Source: a bacterium (GTDB taxonomy: Bacteria > Planctomycetota > J058 > JACQDU01). From it: a DNA stretch of 8,239 nucleotides. Position numbers and translations under genes: made by a program. Shown piece after piece: positions 1 through 6,073 of this stretch (position 1 is its first letter; every line of letters starts with the position of its first letter). Under the pieces are notes generated by a model. That model made no database searches. It worked only from the letters and a program-made list of their open reading frames with translations, and was not told the origin of the DNA. The stretch covers positions 1-8,239 of the forward strand of contig JACQDU010000137.1 of assembly GCA_016200955.1 (NCBI GenBank), given 5' to 3'.

Positions 1-1065
1 CGGCTCGCGAAGTCGCGGCGCAAGCGCCTCGCGAAGATCCGCGAGGGCGGCGTTCCGCAGGCGCCTCCCGGGGAAGGAGCCGGACCCGCCCTCCGCTTCG
101 ACGACGCCGCGCGCTCGGGCGAGATCGCCCTCGTCGCTCGCGCGATCCGGGCTGGCTACGGGGGAGAAGACCTGATCTCGATCCCCGAGCTCGAGCTAAG
201 GCGCGGGGAGAGGCTCGGAGTGCTCGGCCCGAACGGGTGCGGGAAGACGACCTTGCTGCGAGTCCTCGCGGGAGAGCTCGCGCCGCGCGAGGGGAGCGTC
301 CGCCTGGGAGCGAGCGTCAAGCTCGGTTACTACCGCCAGGAGGGCGAGGACCTCCCGGGCTCTCGCAGCGCGATCGACGCGACGCACGACGTGAAGCCGA
401 CCGCGAAGCTCCAGGAGATCCGGGACCTCCTCGGCGCCTTCGGCCTCTCGGGGGAGAAGCAGGAGACGCTCGTCTCGAGCCTCTCGGGCGGCGAGCGCGC
501 GCGCGTCTCGCTCGCCCGCGTGATCCTCTCGCGGCCGAACGTCCTCCTCCTCGACGAGCCGACGAACCACCTCGACGCGAGCGCCCGCGAGGCGCTCGAG
601 GACGCCCTCACGGAGTTCGAGGGAGCGGTCGTGACCGTCTCCCACGACCGTTACTTCCTGGACGAGGTCGCCACGCGGGTCCTCGCCTTCGAGGCGCGCG
701 GCGCGCCCCCGCGGGAGTTCAACGGCGCTTACACCGATTACAAGGAGAGACGCCAGCGCGAGGTCAGGCAAGCCCGCGCGATCCAGGAGGCCCGGAAGGA
801 GCAGGAGCGGGAGAAGGAGCGAGCGCGCGCGAAGGCCGCGGCGCCCGTTGCTCCTCCGAAGAAGAAGAAACGCTCGCTCTCCCAGGTCGAGAGCCGGATC
901 GAGGAGCTCGAGGAGGCCCGCAACAAGCTCCACGCTTCCCTCGGCGAGGAGTCGGTCTACAAGGACCCGGTCAAGGCCAAGGCGGCGCAGGCGCAGCTTC
1001 GCGAGATCGAGGTCGAGCTCGCCGAGGCGGAGGCCGAGTGGCAAGCGTACGCGGCGGGGGAGTGA
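1..1065 (+). CDS. ABC-F family ATPase, C-terminal half (5' end outside window)
   Basis: This is the second nucleotide-binding domain and tail of an ABC-F protein: soluble twin-ATPase proteins without membrane segments, most of which act on the ribosome. The frame is open from base 1, so the gene starts upstream; 354 residues are visible. The first ~40 residues are a basic/Pro-Gly interdomain linker (KSRRKRLAKI). Walker A GPNGCGKTT is at residues 76-84, signature LSGGE at 161-165, Walker B running into VLLLDEPTNHLD at 181-192, and the H-switch SHDRYFLD at 215-222. The DEPTNHLD block and a single chain holding linker plus second cassette are typical of ABC-F. Residues ~250-350 are Lys/Glu-rich and look like a coiled coil of the Uup/YdiF C-terminal type (SRIEELEEARNKLHASL). 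The missing N-terminal half prevents subfamily assignment; Uup-like is the best guess. All catalytic motifs are intact. Confidence 0.95.
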   Translation, partial: RLAKSRRKRLAKIREGGVPQAPPGEGAGPALRFDDAARSGEIALVARAIRAGYGGEDLISIPELELRRGERLGVLGPNGCGKTTLLRVLAGELAPREGSVRLGASVKLGYYRQEGEDLPGSRSAIDATHDVKPTAKLQEIRDLLGAFGLSGEKQETLVSSLSGGERARVSLARVILSRPNVLLLDEPTNHLDASAREALEDALTEFEGAVVTVSHDRYFLDEVATRVLAFEARGAPPREFNGAYTDYKERRQREVRQARAIQEARKEQEREKERARAKAAAPVAPPKKKKRSLSQVESRIEELEEARNKLHASLGEESVYKDPVKAKAAQAQLREIEVELAEAEAEWQAYAAGE

Positions 1066-1093
1066 GGCGCTCTTGGCGAACGGCGTTCACTTG

Positions 1094-1121
1094 TCACTGG
1101 GCACTGGTCACTGGTCACTGG
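1094..1121. repeat. Tandem heptamer repeat, TCACTGG x4
   Basis: Four contiguous 7-base units read TCACTGG, GCACTGG, TCACTGG, TCACTGG, followed by a degenerate fifth (GCATTGA, 1122-1128). The block lies in the 89-bp gap between the ABC-F stop and the peroxiredoxin-like start and is lower in GC than its surroundings. It encodes nothing obvious and has no CRISPR-type spacing. It may be replication slippage or one copy of a genome-wide intergenic repeat. Confidence 0.85.
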
Positions 1122-1154
1122 GCATTGAGGTCGAGCGGAGATGAGCGCTGGAGA

Positions 1155-1709
1155 ATGAACAAGAGAGCTGGAGTCGTCGTGGGAGTCGTGGGGGTCGCCG
1201 TGGCGGGCGCCGTGCTCGCGGGGTGCTCGCTCCCGCCGCCCCAGGCGGACCGCGGGGTCGTGGGGCAGGCCGCGCCTTCGTTCAACCTCCCGGCGACGGG
1301 CACGCGGAAGATCGCGCTCGAGGACCTGACGAAGGACGCGACCGCCGTGATCGTCTTCTACCGCGGCGACTGGTGACTCTGGTGCCGGGGTCAGTTGACC
1401 CGCTTCGAGGAGAGACGGCCGGAGTTCGAGCGGAAGGGCGCTCGCGTGGCGGCGGTGTCGGTCGATCCCGTCGATGTCTCGCAGGAGCTCTCGGCGAAGC
1501 TCGGGCTCCACTACCCGATCCTCTCGGACCCATCGGGAGAGACGATCCGGGCGTGGGGCGTCTGGCACGCGGAGAAGAAGATCGCGCTCCCCTCGGTCTT
1601 CGTCGTCGACTCTCACGGCGTGATCCGTTGGAAGTTCGTGAGCCCGGCGTTCAACGACCGGCCGCCCGAGGACGACGTGCTCGAGGCGGTCGGGAAAGTC
1701 GGCCAATAG
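1155..1709 (+). CDS. Selenocysteine-containing peroxiredoxin-like (AhpC/TSA-type) lipoprotein, in-frame UGA at codon 74
   Basis: Read through the TGA at 1374-1376, this is a 184-residue thioredoxin-fold protein. A lipoprotein signal (MNKRAG, hydrophobic stretch, lipobox LAGC with Cys24) implies a membrane-anchored, envelope-facing enzyme. Residues ~37-184 follow the AhpC/TSA Prx-like pattern: GQAAPSFNLP, then VIVFYRGDW-U-LWC-RGQL, then VAAVSVDPVDVSQELSAKLG, PILSDPSGETIRAWGV and SVFVVDSHGVIRWKFV. In relatives FYRGxW is followed by CPxC; here Cys1 is UGA (Sec74) and Cys2 is Cys77, a UxxC redox motif. Coding character and homology continue in the same frame after the TGA, and a SECIS-like hairpin follows it. 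The predicted role is thiol-dependent reduction of peroxides or related oxidants. The ATG at 1155 is chosen because it yields a complete lipoprotein signal; ribosome-binding sequence is weak (GGAG at 1137-1140, or GGAGA abutting the start). Alternatives are a nonsense-mutated pseudogene or a TGC-to-TGA base error. Confidence 0.82.
1377..1414 (+). promoter_or_regulatory. Candidate bacterial SECIS element
   Basis: Immediately 3' of the in-frame TGA, GGGTC (1388-1392) pairs perfectly with GACCC (1397-1401), leaving an apical loop AGUU with a G in its second position; the A-U pair at 1393/1396 could close it further. A 4-bp lower stem, CTCT (1377-1380) with AGAG (1411-1414), can form across an asymmetric internal loop. 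The apical loop begins 16 nt after the UGA. From memory, bacterial SECIS elements have a small apical loop with G among its first two bases, 16-37 nt from the UGA, so this sits at the short end of the range. It would be the SelB binding site. The lower stem is weak, so the fold needs computation. Confidence 0.65.
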
Positions 1710-1735
1710 GGGGCGGGGGCGACGAAAGCCGCCCC
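1710..1735 (+). terminator. GC-rich stem-loop directly after the selenoprotein gene
   Basis: GGGGCGG (1710-1716) is complementary to CCGCCCC (1729-1735) across a 12-nt loop, starting at the base after the stop codon. It could aid transcript termination or 3'-end protection, but no T-run follows, so an intrinsic terminator is only a weak call. The rest of 1736-1849 holds no gene that I can support, only short palindromes such as TGGGA-TCA-TCCCA at 1757-1769. Confidence 0.3.
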
Positions 1736-1849
1736 ACGCAAGGGCAGACACGGCTCTGGGATCATCCCATGCCACGCCTATCGGCCGACTGCGCCGTCGT
1801 GCCGCGCGCGGGTTGGGGTCGGCGGCGCGGCCAGCTCGAGATGGACAAG

Positions 1850-1967
1850 GAAACACGGAATAACAACACGGAATGACAACTGAGAATTAGGAATGGCGCT
1901 GGCTCGGTACGACCGAGCCTCATTTCCGATTTCTAATTCCGTGTTCCGTGTTGATATTCCGTGTTCT
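1850..1967. repeat. Low-GC imperfect inverted repeat with perfect core hairpin between convergent genes
   Basis: AACACGGAAT occurs at 1852-1861 and 1865-1874; its exact reverse complement ATTCCGTGTT occurs at 1936-1945 and 1956-1965, with a further partial copy (CCGTGTT) at 1946-1952. Between the arms lies a second imperfectly mirrored segment (GAATTAGGAATG on the left, CATTTCCGATTTCTAATTC on the right). The centre is a perfect 8-bp hairpin, GGCTCGGT (1901-1908), ACG loop, ACCGAGCC (1912-1919). Base composition is far poorer in GC than the flanking genes. The position between two convergent genes suits a bidirectional terminator, although flanking T-runs are poor. It could also be a dispersed intergenic repeat or a small non-autonomous element; no target-site duplication was recognised. 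Confidence 0.75.
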
Positions 1968-1996
1968 CGACGTGGGCGTTTCCGGCCAGGAACTAA

Positions 1997-3037
1997 CTAG
2001 GACCCCGTTGCCGCTCGTTGCTTCTTCACGGCCCGGAGGATCTCGTTGACCTTGGCGTTGAACTCGTCGCACGTCGAGTTCGCCGTCCCGAGGTCTCGCG
2101 GCAACTGGTCGAGGAACCCGCGTGCTTTCGTGAGCTCGGCTTCGGCATCCTTCAAGCTCTTCTTCTCGATGGAAGTGATGCCCTTGAAGCCGACGCGGTA
2201 GAGGTCGACCCCCTTCTTGTAAGCGGCCTGGGCATCCTGCCAGTGCCTGTCCGCCTGGAGCTTCTCGAGGTCCGTGAGCATGCGCGGCGGCTCGTCCGGC
2301 TCCACGTCGGGAGTCTTGGTCGAGGGCTCGGGAGTCGTCGTGCTCGGGCGCGACGTGTCGGGTCCGACGGGGTTCTCGCGCGGACGCGGGTCGGGACGGC
2401 TGACGAACGTGGGAGACTCGACGCCGCCCGCGCGGGCCGCGGCGGCCAGGCGCTCCTGCGCCCGGTGGAGCACCTCGAGGTCGCCGGTCCCGTAGACGTC
2501 CACGATCGCTCCACCGGCCGGGTGAGCGAGCGCCCTCTCGAGGAGCCTCGCCCCGTCCTCCGGGAGGCCGACCTCGAAGGCGTCGAAGGCCACGTGGAAG
2601 AGCTCGAGCGCGGAAGGGTCGGTGAGCTCCCTCGTCTTCTTCTCGATCGCCGCGCGCTGCTGGTCGCTCCACGCGTTCGCGGGGAGCTTCTCGCGCTTCT
2701 TGATCTGGTCGGGCCTCACCTCGAGCTCGCGGCCGTCCTGGAGGCTCATCTTCACGAGCTCGGGCGTCTCCTTGACGATGCGGGCAATGTGCCGCACGCC
2801 GGTCGCGGCGAGAGTCACGGCCACGAGGTCGCTCGCTCCCACGAACTTGTGCGGCCGGCTCGCCGCGGTGAGCACCAGGAAGAGCCTCGCCTTCTCCTCG
2901 AAGCGCTTCGCCGAAGCTCGCAGGCCCGGAGACTCCTTGGCCTTCGCGATCGCGAGGTCGCGGTCGTAGAGGAGCTTCCCGTAGTAAGCGCCGGCGACGA
3001 GGACGGCGATCGCGACGAGGTAAGAGAGGTGTCTCAC
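1997..3037 (-). CDS. Membrane-anchored protein with Pro/Thr-rich linker, function unknown
   Basis: I do not recognise a named family. The 346-residue protein opens with a single hydrophobic segment (residues ~5-23, SYLVAIAVLVAGAYYGKLL), probably a signal anchor placing the rest outside the cytoplasm. Residues ~60-115 contain VKMSLQDGRELEVRPDQIKK, a pattern resembling the small beta-barrel 'dGr-e-i--d-I' modules of some environmental bacterial proteins. Residues ~120-205 are helical and TPR-like (ALELFHVAFDAFEVGLPEDG). Residues ~207-252 form a disordered Pro/Thr/Ser/Asp linker. Residues ~255-345 are helical and charged (WQDAQAAYKKGVDLYRVGF). The start is a GTG with GGAG-type purine stretches upstream. 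It lies 181 bp beyond the HEAT gene with a strong hairpin between, so it is probably transcribed separately. An assembly or scaffold role is possible, but no catalytic motif is visible. Confidence 0.8.
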   Translation of the reverse strand: MRHLSYLVAIAVLVAGAYYGKLLYDRDLAIAKAKESPGLRASAKRFEEKARLFLVLTAASRPHKFVGASDLVAVTLAATGVRHIARIVKETPELVKMSLQDGRELEVRPDQIKKREKLPANAWSDQQRAAIEKKTRELTDPSALELFHVAFDAFEVGLPEDGARLLERALAHPAGGAIVDVYGTGDLEVLHRAQERLAAAARAGGVESPTFVSRPDPRPRENPVGPDTSRPSTTTPEPSTKTPDVEPDEPPRMLTDLEKLQADRHWQDAQAAYKKGVDLYRVGFKGITSIEKKSLKDAEAELTKARGFLDQLPRDLGTANSTCDEFNAKVNEILRAVKKQRAATGS

Positions 3038-3086
3038 GAGAGCTGCTCCGCTCCTCGTCCCGAGCTTACATCATGGGCGCGCGATC

Positions 3087-3123
3087 GTCTCGCCCGGGCC
3101 CGGGCCCGTCAGCCCGGCGAGAC
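3087..3123 (-). terminator. Strong stem-loop downstream of the HEAT-repeat gene
   Basis: GTCTCGCC (3087-3094) pairs perfectly with GGCGAGAC (3116-3123). After one bulged base the stem continues with GGGC (3096-3099) and GCCC (3112-3115), giving about 12 bp. The loop overlaps a (CCCGGG)n palindrome at 3093-3107. It lies in the only long gap of the minus-strand cluster, between the HEAT stop and the GTG start at 3037. No T-run follows on the minus strand, so Rho-independent termination is uncertain. The rest of 3038-3218 holds no convincing gene; one open minus frame ending at 3071 has fair third-position GC but no start or recognisable content. Confidence 0.4.
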
Positions 3124-3218
3124 CGCGCACGACGCCCGAGAGCGCGAGGAGCGGAGGTAGGTCGCGGCGAAGAATCCGAGGATCCGATCTCGAACGAGAG
3201 CCGTCGAGCATCCGATCT

Positions 3219-4106
3219 TCAGGACGAGCCCCGGCGCGATCCGCCTCCGTCGCGCTTCTTCCGCGTCTCGCGGCTCCCGGCCCGGTTGGCGTTGCGGTCG
3301 GCCTTGCGCTTGCGGCCTTGCTCGGCCCTGGCGCGAGCCTTCCGCGCCGCCGCGACCTGGCGCTCCCAGCGCGCATGGTCGAGCCCATCGAGCTTTTTCT
3401 TCTGGGCCGGGGTCAAGGAACCTCCGAGCTCCTCGATGGCTTCATGCAACGTGACGAGAGCGTCGTTCGCCAGGTACTCTCCGTCGTCGACGATCACGTG
3501 CCCGTCGAAGGCGCGCGCGAGATGCTCGAGCGCCCTCTCGTCACCGTACTCCATGAAGTTGATGGCGCCGACCGAGGGGTCCAGCCTCAGGTTCTCGACG
3601 AGGACGTCGAAGATCCGCTCGTCCCGAAGGCCGCTCGACGCGAGCACGGAGCCGATCGCGATGAGCACGTCCTCGTCGTGGGTGTCCGCGAGGGCCGCGA
3701 GAGCCGGCTCGAGGACGGGCTCGCCGATCCGGGGCAACGACCTCAGGACCGCGTCGTGGACAAAGTCCCCCCAGCTCGTCTCCGCGAGCACGGCGAGCAT
3801 GGGTCGCACCGCCGACGGCGGGCGAAGCGCCCCGAGGAGCCACGCGGCGTGGATGCGCCCCCAGGCCCGGCCCCACCGGAGCTGATCCACGAGGCAAGGA
3901 ACGGCCTCCCGCCCGAACGCGAGTATCTCGTCGCGCAGCCTGCGGGGGAGGATCTTGCCCACGAAGTTGAGGCGGATGACCCGACCTCCGAGGTCGGCGG
4001 GCGGTAGATGGCGCCAGTTGTGAGCAGGGTCCGCGCGCCGGTCGCGCCTCCGTCGAGGCGGATCTCGACGGACGGACGTACGACCCGGGCCTCGCCTGCG
4101 AGCCAT
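3219..4106 (-). CDS. HEAT-repeat-like protein, N-terminal ~40 codons apparently out of frame
   Basis: The body (residues ~43-240) is alpha-helical and repeat-like: ILAFGREAVPCLVDQLR, RIHAAWLLGALRPPSAVRPM, DAVLRSLPRIGEPVLEPAL, DVLIAIGSVLASSGLRDERI, DVLVENLRLD. These resemble HEAT/PBS-lyase-type helical repeats used for protein binding. The tail (~245-295) is highly basic and probably disordered or nucleic-acid binding. A good ribosome site (GAGGAG) lies 8 nt before the ATG at 4106, 16 bp after the upstream MBL stop, so the two genes are probably one transcript. Oddity: residues 2-42 in this frame are Arg/Pro-rich nonsense-like sequence, whereas the frame offset by one base over 4102-3980 reads a normal peptide (ARVVRPSVEIRLDGG, TLLTTGAIYRPP) with 35 of 41 G/C third positions against 26 of 41. 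Two compensating indels (near the start and near the CCC at 3980-3982) would restore one continuous protein. Confidence 0.7.
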   Translation of the reverse strand: MARRRGPGRTSVRRDPPRRRRDRRADPAHNWRHLPPADLGGRVIRLNFVGKILPRRLRDEILAFGREAVPCLVDQLRWGRAWGRIHAAWLLGALRPPSAVRPMLAVLAETSWGDFVHDAVLRSLPRIGEPVLEPALAALADTHDEDVLIAIGSVLASSGLRDERIFDVLVENLRLDPSVGAINFMEYGDERALEHLARAFDGHVIVDDGEYLANDALVTLHEAIEELGGSLTPAQKKKLDGLDHARWERQVAAARKARARAEQGRKRKADRNANRAGSRETRKKRDGGGSRRGSS

Positions 4107-4122
4107 GCGCGAGCTCCTCGAT

Positions 4123-5010
4123 CTAGACCGGCAGCTCGAAGCCCTCGCGAGCGGTGTCGACCGAGAGCGTTCCCTTGCGGCCCTTGACGCGGTCGCGCTC
4201 GGCCTCGATCGCGCGAGCGATCGTCTGGTCGTCGCGGTCGGGATGGTGATGCGTGCAGAGGAGCTTGCGCGCGTTCGCTCGCAGGCCGAGCTCCGTCGCC
4301 TCGCCGAAGGTCGCGTGGTTGCGGCGCGCCTGCGGGGGGAGGCTCAGGATGATCCCGCCCTCGCCCTTGCGACGCTCGTCGTCGGTGAAGAAGGTCTCGT
4401 GCACGAGGAGGTCCGCCTCGCGCGCGAAGGCGATCGTCTCCGCGTCGGGGACTCCCTTATCGTACTCGACGTCCGTGACGTAGACGAGAGACCGCCCGTC
4501 CTCGTCGATGCGCCAAGCGACGGAGGGCGCGTCGGCCTTCCCCCGGTTCACGACGTGGGCCCGGACCGAGACTCCGCCCGTCTCGAGCGTCTGGCCGAGA
4601 GCGACGTCCTTCACGTTCCCGATCGACGGCATGTTCTTCAAGCTGACGATCGGAGAGTAGGACTCGGCCATCTGGCCCTCGAGGATCGTCCGGAGGTCCT
4701 TGCCCGCGTGGCCGCAGCCGTGGATGTGGATCTTGTTCCCGGGGAGGAAGGCGGGGACGAAGAAGGGCAGCCCCTGGATGTGATCCCAGTGAGTGCGCGC
4801 GAGGAAGATCGTCGCCTCTCCCTGGCCGCGGCCGTACGCGCCCGCGAGGAGGCTGCGCCCGAGCCAGTAGAGGCCGATCCCGGCGTCGAGAACGAGGAGC
4901 GCTCCCGTGGCCGTGCGCACCTCGATGCAGGACGTGTTGCCGCCGGTGTCGGCGCAAGCCGCTCCGGGCGCCGCGAGTCCACCCCGCACTCCCCAGAACT
5001 TGACGCGCAT
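4123..5010 (-). CDS. MBL-fold hydrolase paralog with two expected metal-ligand His replaced by Arg
   Basis: The 295-residue protein belongs to the metallo-beta-lactamase-fold group that begins MRVxFWGVRG and includes phosphodiesterase-like enzymes. Family landmarks: MRVKFWGVRG 1-10, TGGNTSC 22-28, LVLDAG 39-44, THWDHIQG 73-80, LVYVTDVEY 175-183, LVHETFF 202-208, THHHPDRDD 253-261, AREGFEL 287-293. Compared with the adjacent paralog, whose motif II is SHTHWDH, this one reads ARTHWDH, so the first ligand His is Arg72. The motif III segment, NHPG in the paralog, reads NRGK (Arg156). His74, Asp76, His77, Asp180 and the HHH cluster (254-256) remain. One zinc site may therefore be lost or altered: reduced activity, a single-metal enzyme, or a binding or regulatory role. 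The ATG start matches the family N-terminus. It sits between the canonical MBL gene and the HEAT gene, 16 bp from the latter. Confidence 0.88.
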   Translation of the reverse strand: MRVKFWGVRGGLAAPGAACADTGGNTSCIEVRTATGALLVLDAGIGLYWLGRSLLAGAYGRGQGEATIFLARTHWDHIQGLPFFVPAFLPGNKIHIHGCGHAGKDLRTILEGQMAESYSPIVSLKNMPSIGNVKDVALGQTLETGGVSVRAHVVNRGKADAPSVAWRIDEDGRSLVYVTDVEYDKGVPDAETIAFAREADLLVHETFFTDDERRKGEGGIILSLPPQARRNHATFGEATELGLRANARKLLCTHHHPDRDDQTIARAIEAERDRVKGRKGTLSVDTAREGFELPV

Positions 5011-5057
5011 CAGCGCACCGGATGGGCGCTACGCGCGCCCCCCCGTTGCGGCCGAAG

Positions 5058-5075
5058 GCGGCGGAGCCCCGCCGC
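5058..5075. other. Stem-loop between the two MBL-fold genes
   Basis: GCGGCGG (5058-5064) and CCGCCGC (5069-5075) form a perfect 7-bp stem with an AGCC loop in the 118-bp spacer between the paralogs. The spacer also repeats GCGGAGCG-like units on the minus strand. No T-run is present. It might attenuate or process a shared MBL transcript, or simply reflect high GC. Confidence 0.35.
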
Positions 5076-5128
5076 GATGGGCCGCTCCGCGCTTCGCGCT
5101 CCGCGTCCCGCTGCTCGCTCCGCTCGCA

Positions 5129-6034
5129 TCACATCTCGATCGTCTCGCCCTCGCGGGCGACGTCGATCCTGAGGTCGCTCGACCCGAAGCGCTTCGCGTA
5201 GCTCTTGACGCGCGCCTCGAGGTCGTCGTCCCAGGCCTCGGGATGGTGATGGAAGAAGTAGAAGCTCTTGACGCCTCCCTCGCGCGCGACGCGCAGGCCC
5301 TCGTCCGGCGTCGAGTGGCCCCAGTGAGGGTTCTGGCCGTACTGCTCGGGCGTGAAGAACGTGTCGTAGAGGAGGAGGTCGGCGCCCTTCGTGAAGGCGT
5401 CGAGCTTCTTCCCGTGAGCTCGCAGGCGGTCGAGCGCCTCGGGGTCCTTCTCGGGCTTTCTCACGTGGAAGCCGTGCTCGAGCCATTGCTCGGTGTAGGG
5501 CGCGGTGTCGGTCATGTAGATGAAGGAGCGCCCGCCGTGCTCGATCCGGTATCCCAGCGCGACGCCCGGGTGGTTCAGGCGCACCGTCGAGATCCGCCAC
5601 GGGCCGATCGAGAACTGCTCGTCTTCCATGACCGGCTTCCACGTGAGCTCGGCCTTGAACGAGTCGAGCCCGTAGCTGAAGTAAGGCGACTCGGTCTGGG
5701 CCTGGAAGATCTGCTTGAGCTTCCTGTCGTGGTCTCCTCGCGCGACCACGGTGAACTTGTTCCCTTCCTTGAAGAACGGCTCGAAGTACATGAAGCCCTG
5801 GATGTGGTCCCAGTGAGTGTGCGAGAGGAGGAGCGCGCCCTCGCCCTTGCCCTTCGCGAACTCGCTCTCGCGGAGCTGGCGGCCCAGGTGGCGAAAGCCC
5901 GTGCCGGCGTCGATCACGAGGAGAGGCGCACCCTCGGCGCGGAGGGCGACGCAGGACGTGTTGCCCCCGATCCGCGTGACCTTGGGGTGAGCGACGGGGA
6001 ATGACCCGCGCACGCCCCAGAAGGTGACCCGCAT
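5129..6034 (-). CDS. MBL-fold metal-dependent hydrolase (phosphodiesterase-like), canonical metal motifs
   Basis: The 301-residue protein shares the fold and family of the next gene but keeps the metal-binding set: SHTHWDHIQG (His72, His74, Asp76, His77), NHPG (His155), MTDTAPY (Asp176), WGHST (His240) and FHHHPEAWDDD (262-264 plus Asp cluster). Relatives of this MRVTFWGVRGSFP group include PhnP-like cyclic phosphodiesterases and RNase Z-related folds, so two-metal hydrolysis of a phosphodiester is the likely chemistry; the substrate cannot be told. The ATG at 6034 is preferred over a TTG 12 codons upstream because MRVTFWGVRG is the conserved N-terminus and the upstream codons fall in a leader hairpin. 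It has its own sigma70-like promoter and is 118 bp from its paralog, so the pair is a tandem duplication that has since diverged, the second copy losing ligands. Confidence 0.93.
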   Translation of the reverse strand: MRVTFWGVRGSFPVAHPKVTRIGGNTSCVALRAEGAPLLVIDAGTGFRHLGRQLRESEFAKGKGEGALLLSHTHWDHIQGFMYFEPFFKEGNKFTVVARGDHDRKLKQIFQAQTESPYFSYGLDSFKAELTWKPVMEDEQFSIGPWRISTVRLNHPGVALGYRIEHGGRSFIYMTDTAPYTEQWLEHGFHVRKPEKDPEALDRLRAHGKKLDAFTKGADLLLYDTFFTPEQYGQNPHWGHSTPDEGLRVAREGGVKSFYFFHHHPEAWDDDLEARVKSYAKRFGSSDLRIDVAREGETIEM

Positions 6035-6044
6035 AGCGCTCTCT

Positions 6045-6066
6045 TGCTCCGCGTCCGTGCGGAGCA
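6045..6066 (-). promoter_or_regulatory. 5'-leader hairpin covering the purine-rich site before the MBL gene
   Basis: On the minus strand TGCTCCGC (6066-6059) and GCGGAGCA (6052-6045) are perfectly complementary around the 6-nt loop ACGGAC. The 3' arm contains the GGAG that best matches a ribosome-binding sequence, 12 nt from the ATG at 6034; a weaker AGAGAG is closer and unpaired. The hairpin begins at about the predicted transcription start, so it could limit translation or protect the 5' end. Function is inferred from position only. Confidence 0.5.
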
Positions 6067-6073
6067 GCAAGAC

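Noticed and set aside
1094..1121. CRISPR array
   Set aside because: The 7-base units are contiguous with no spacers and are far shorter than CRISPR repeats.
237..1376. Long plus-strand frame that ends at the TGA and includes the selenoprotein N-terminus
   Set aside because: Its first ~300 codons are an out-of-frame Arg/Gly-rich shadow of the ABC-F gene; only the part from 1155 is real, and it continues past the TGA.
1395..1709. Separate 104-residue peroxiredoxin fragment starting with TTG
   Set aside because: It has no ribosome site, starts inside the conserved redox motif and lacks the catalytic first position; it is the C-terminal part of the Sec protein.
3071..3218. Extra small minus-strand gene or C-terminal continuation of the HEAT protein
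   Set aside because: Third-position GC is fair in one frame, but there is no start, ribosome site or recognisable sequence, and much of it is covered by the strong hairpin.
4105..5172. Long open frames on the plus strand opposite the MBL genes (also 4907-6004 and 2018-3160)
   Set aside because: They are antisense shadows: Arg/Val/Glu-rich with no family motifs, while the minus strand shows complete conserved domains.
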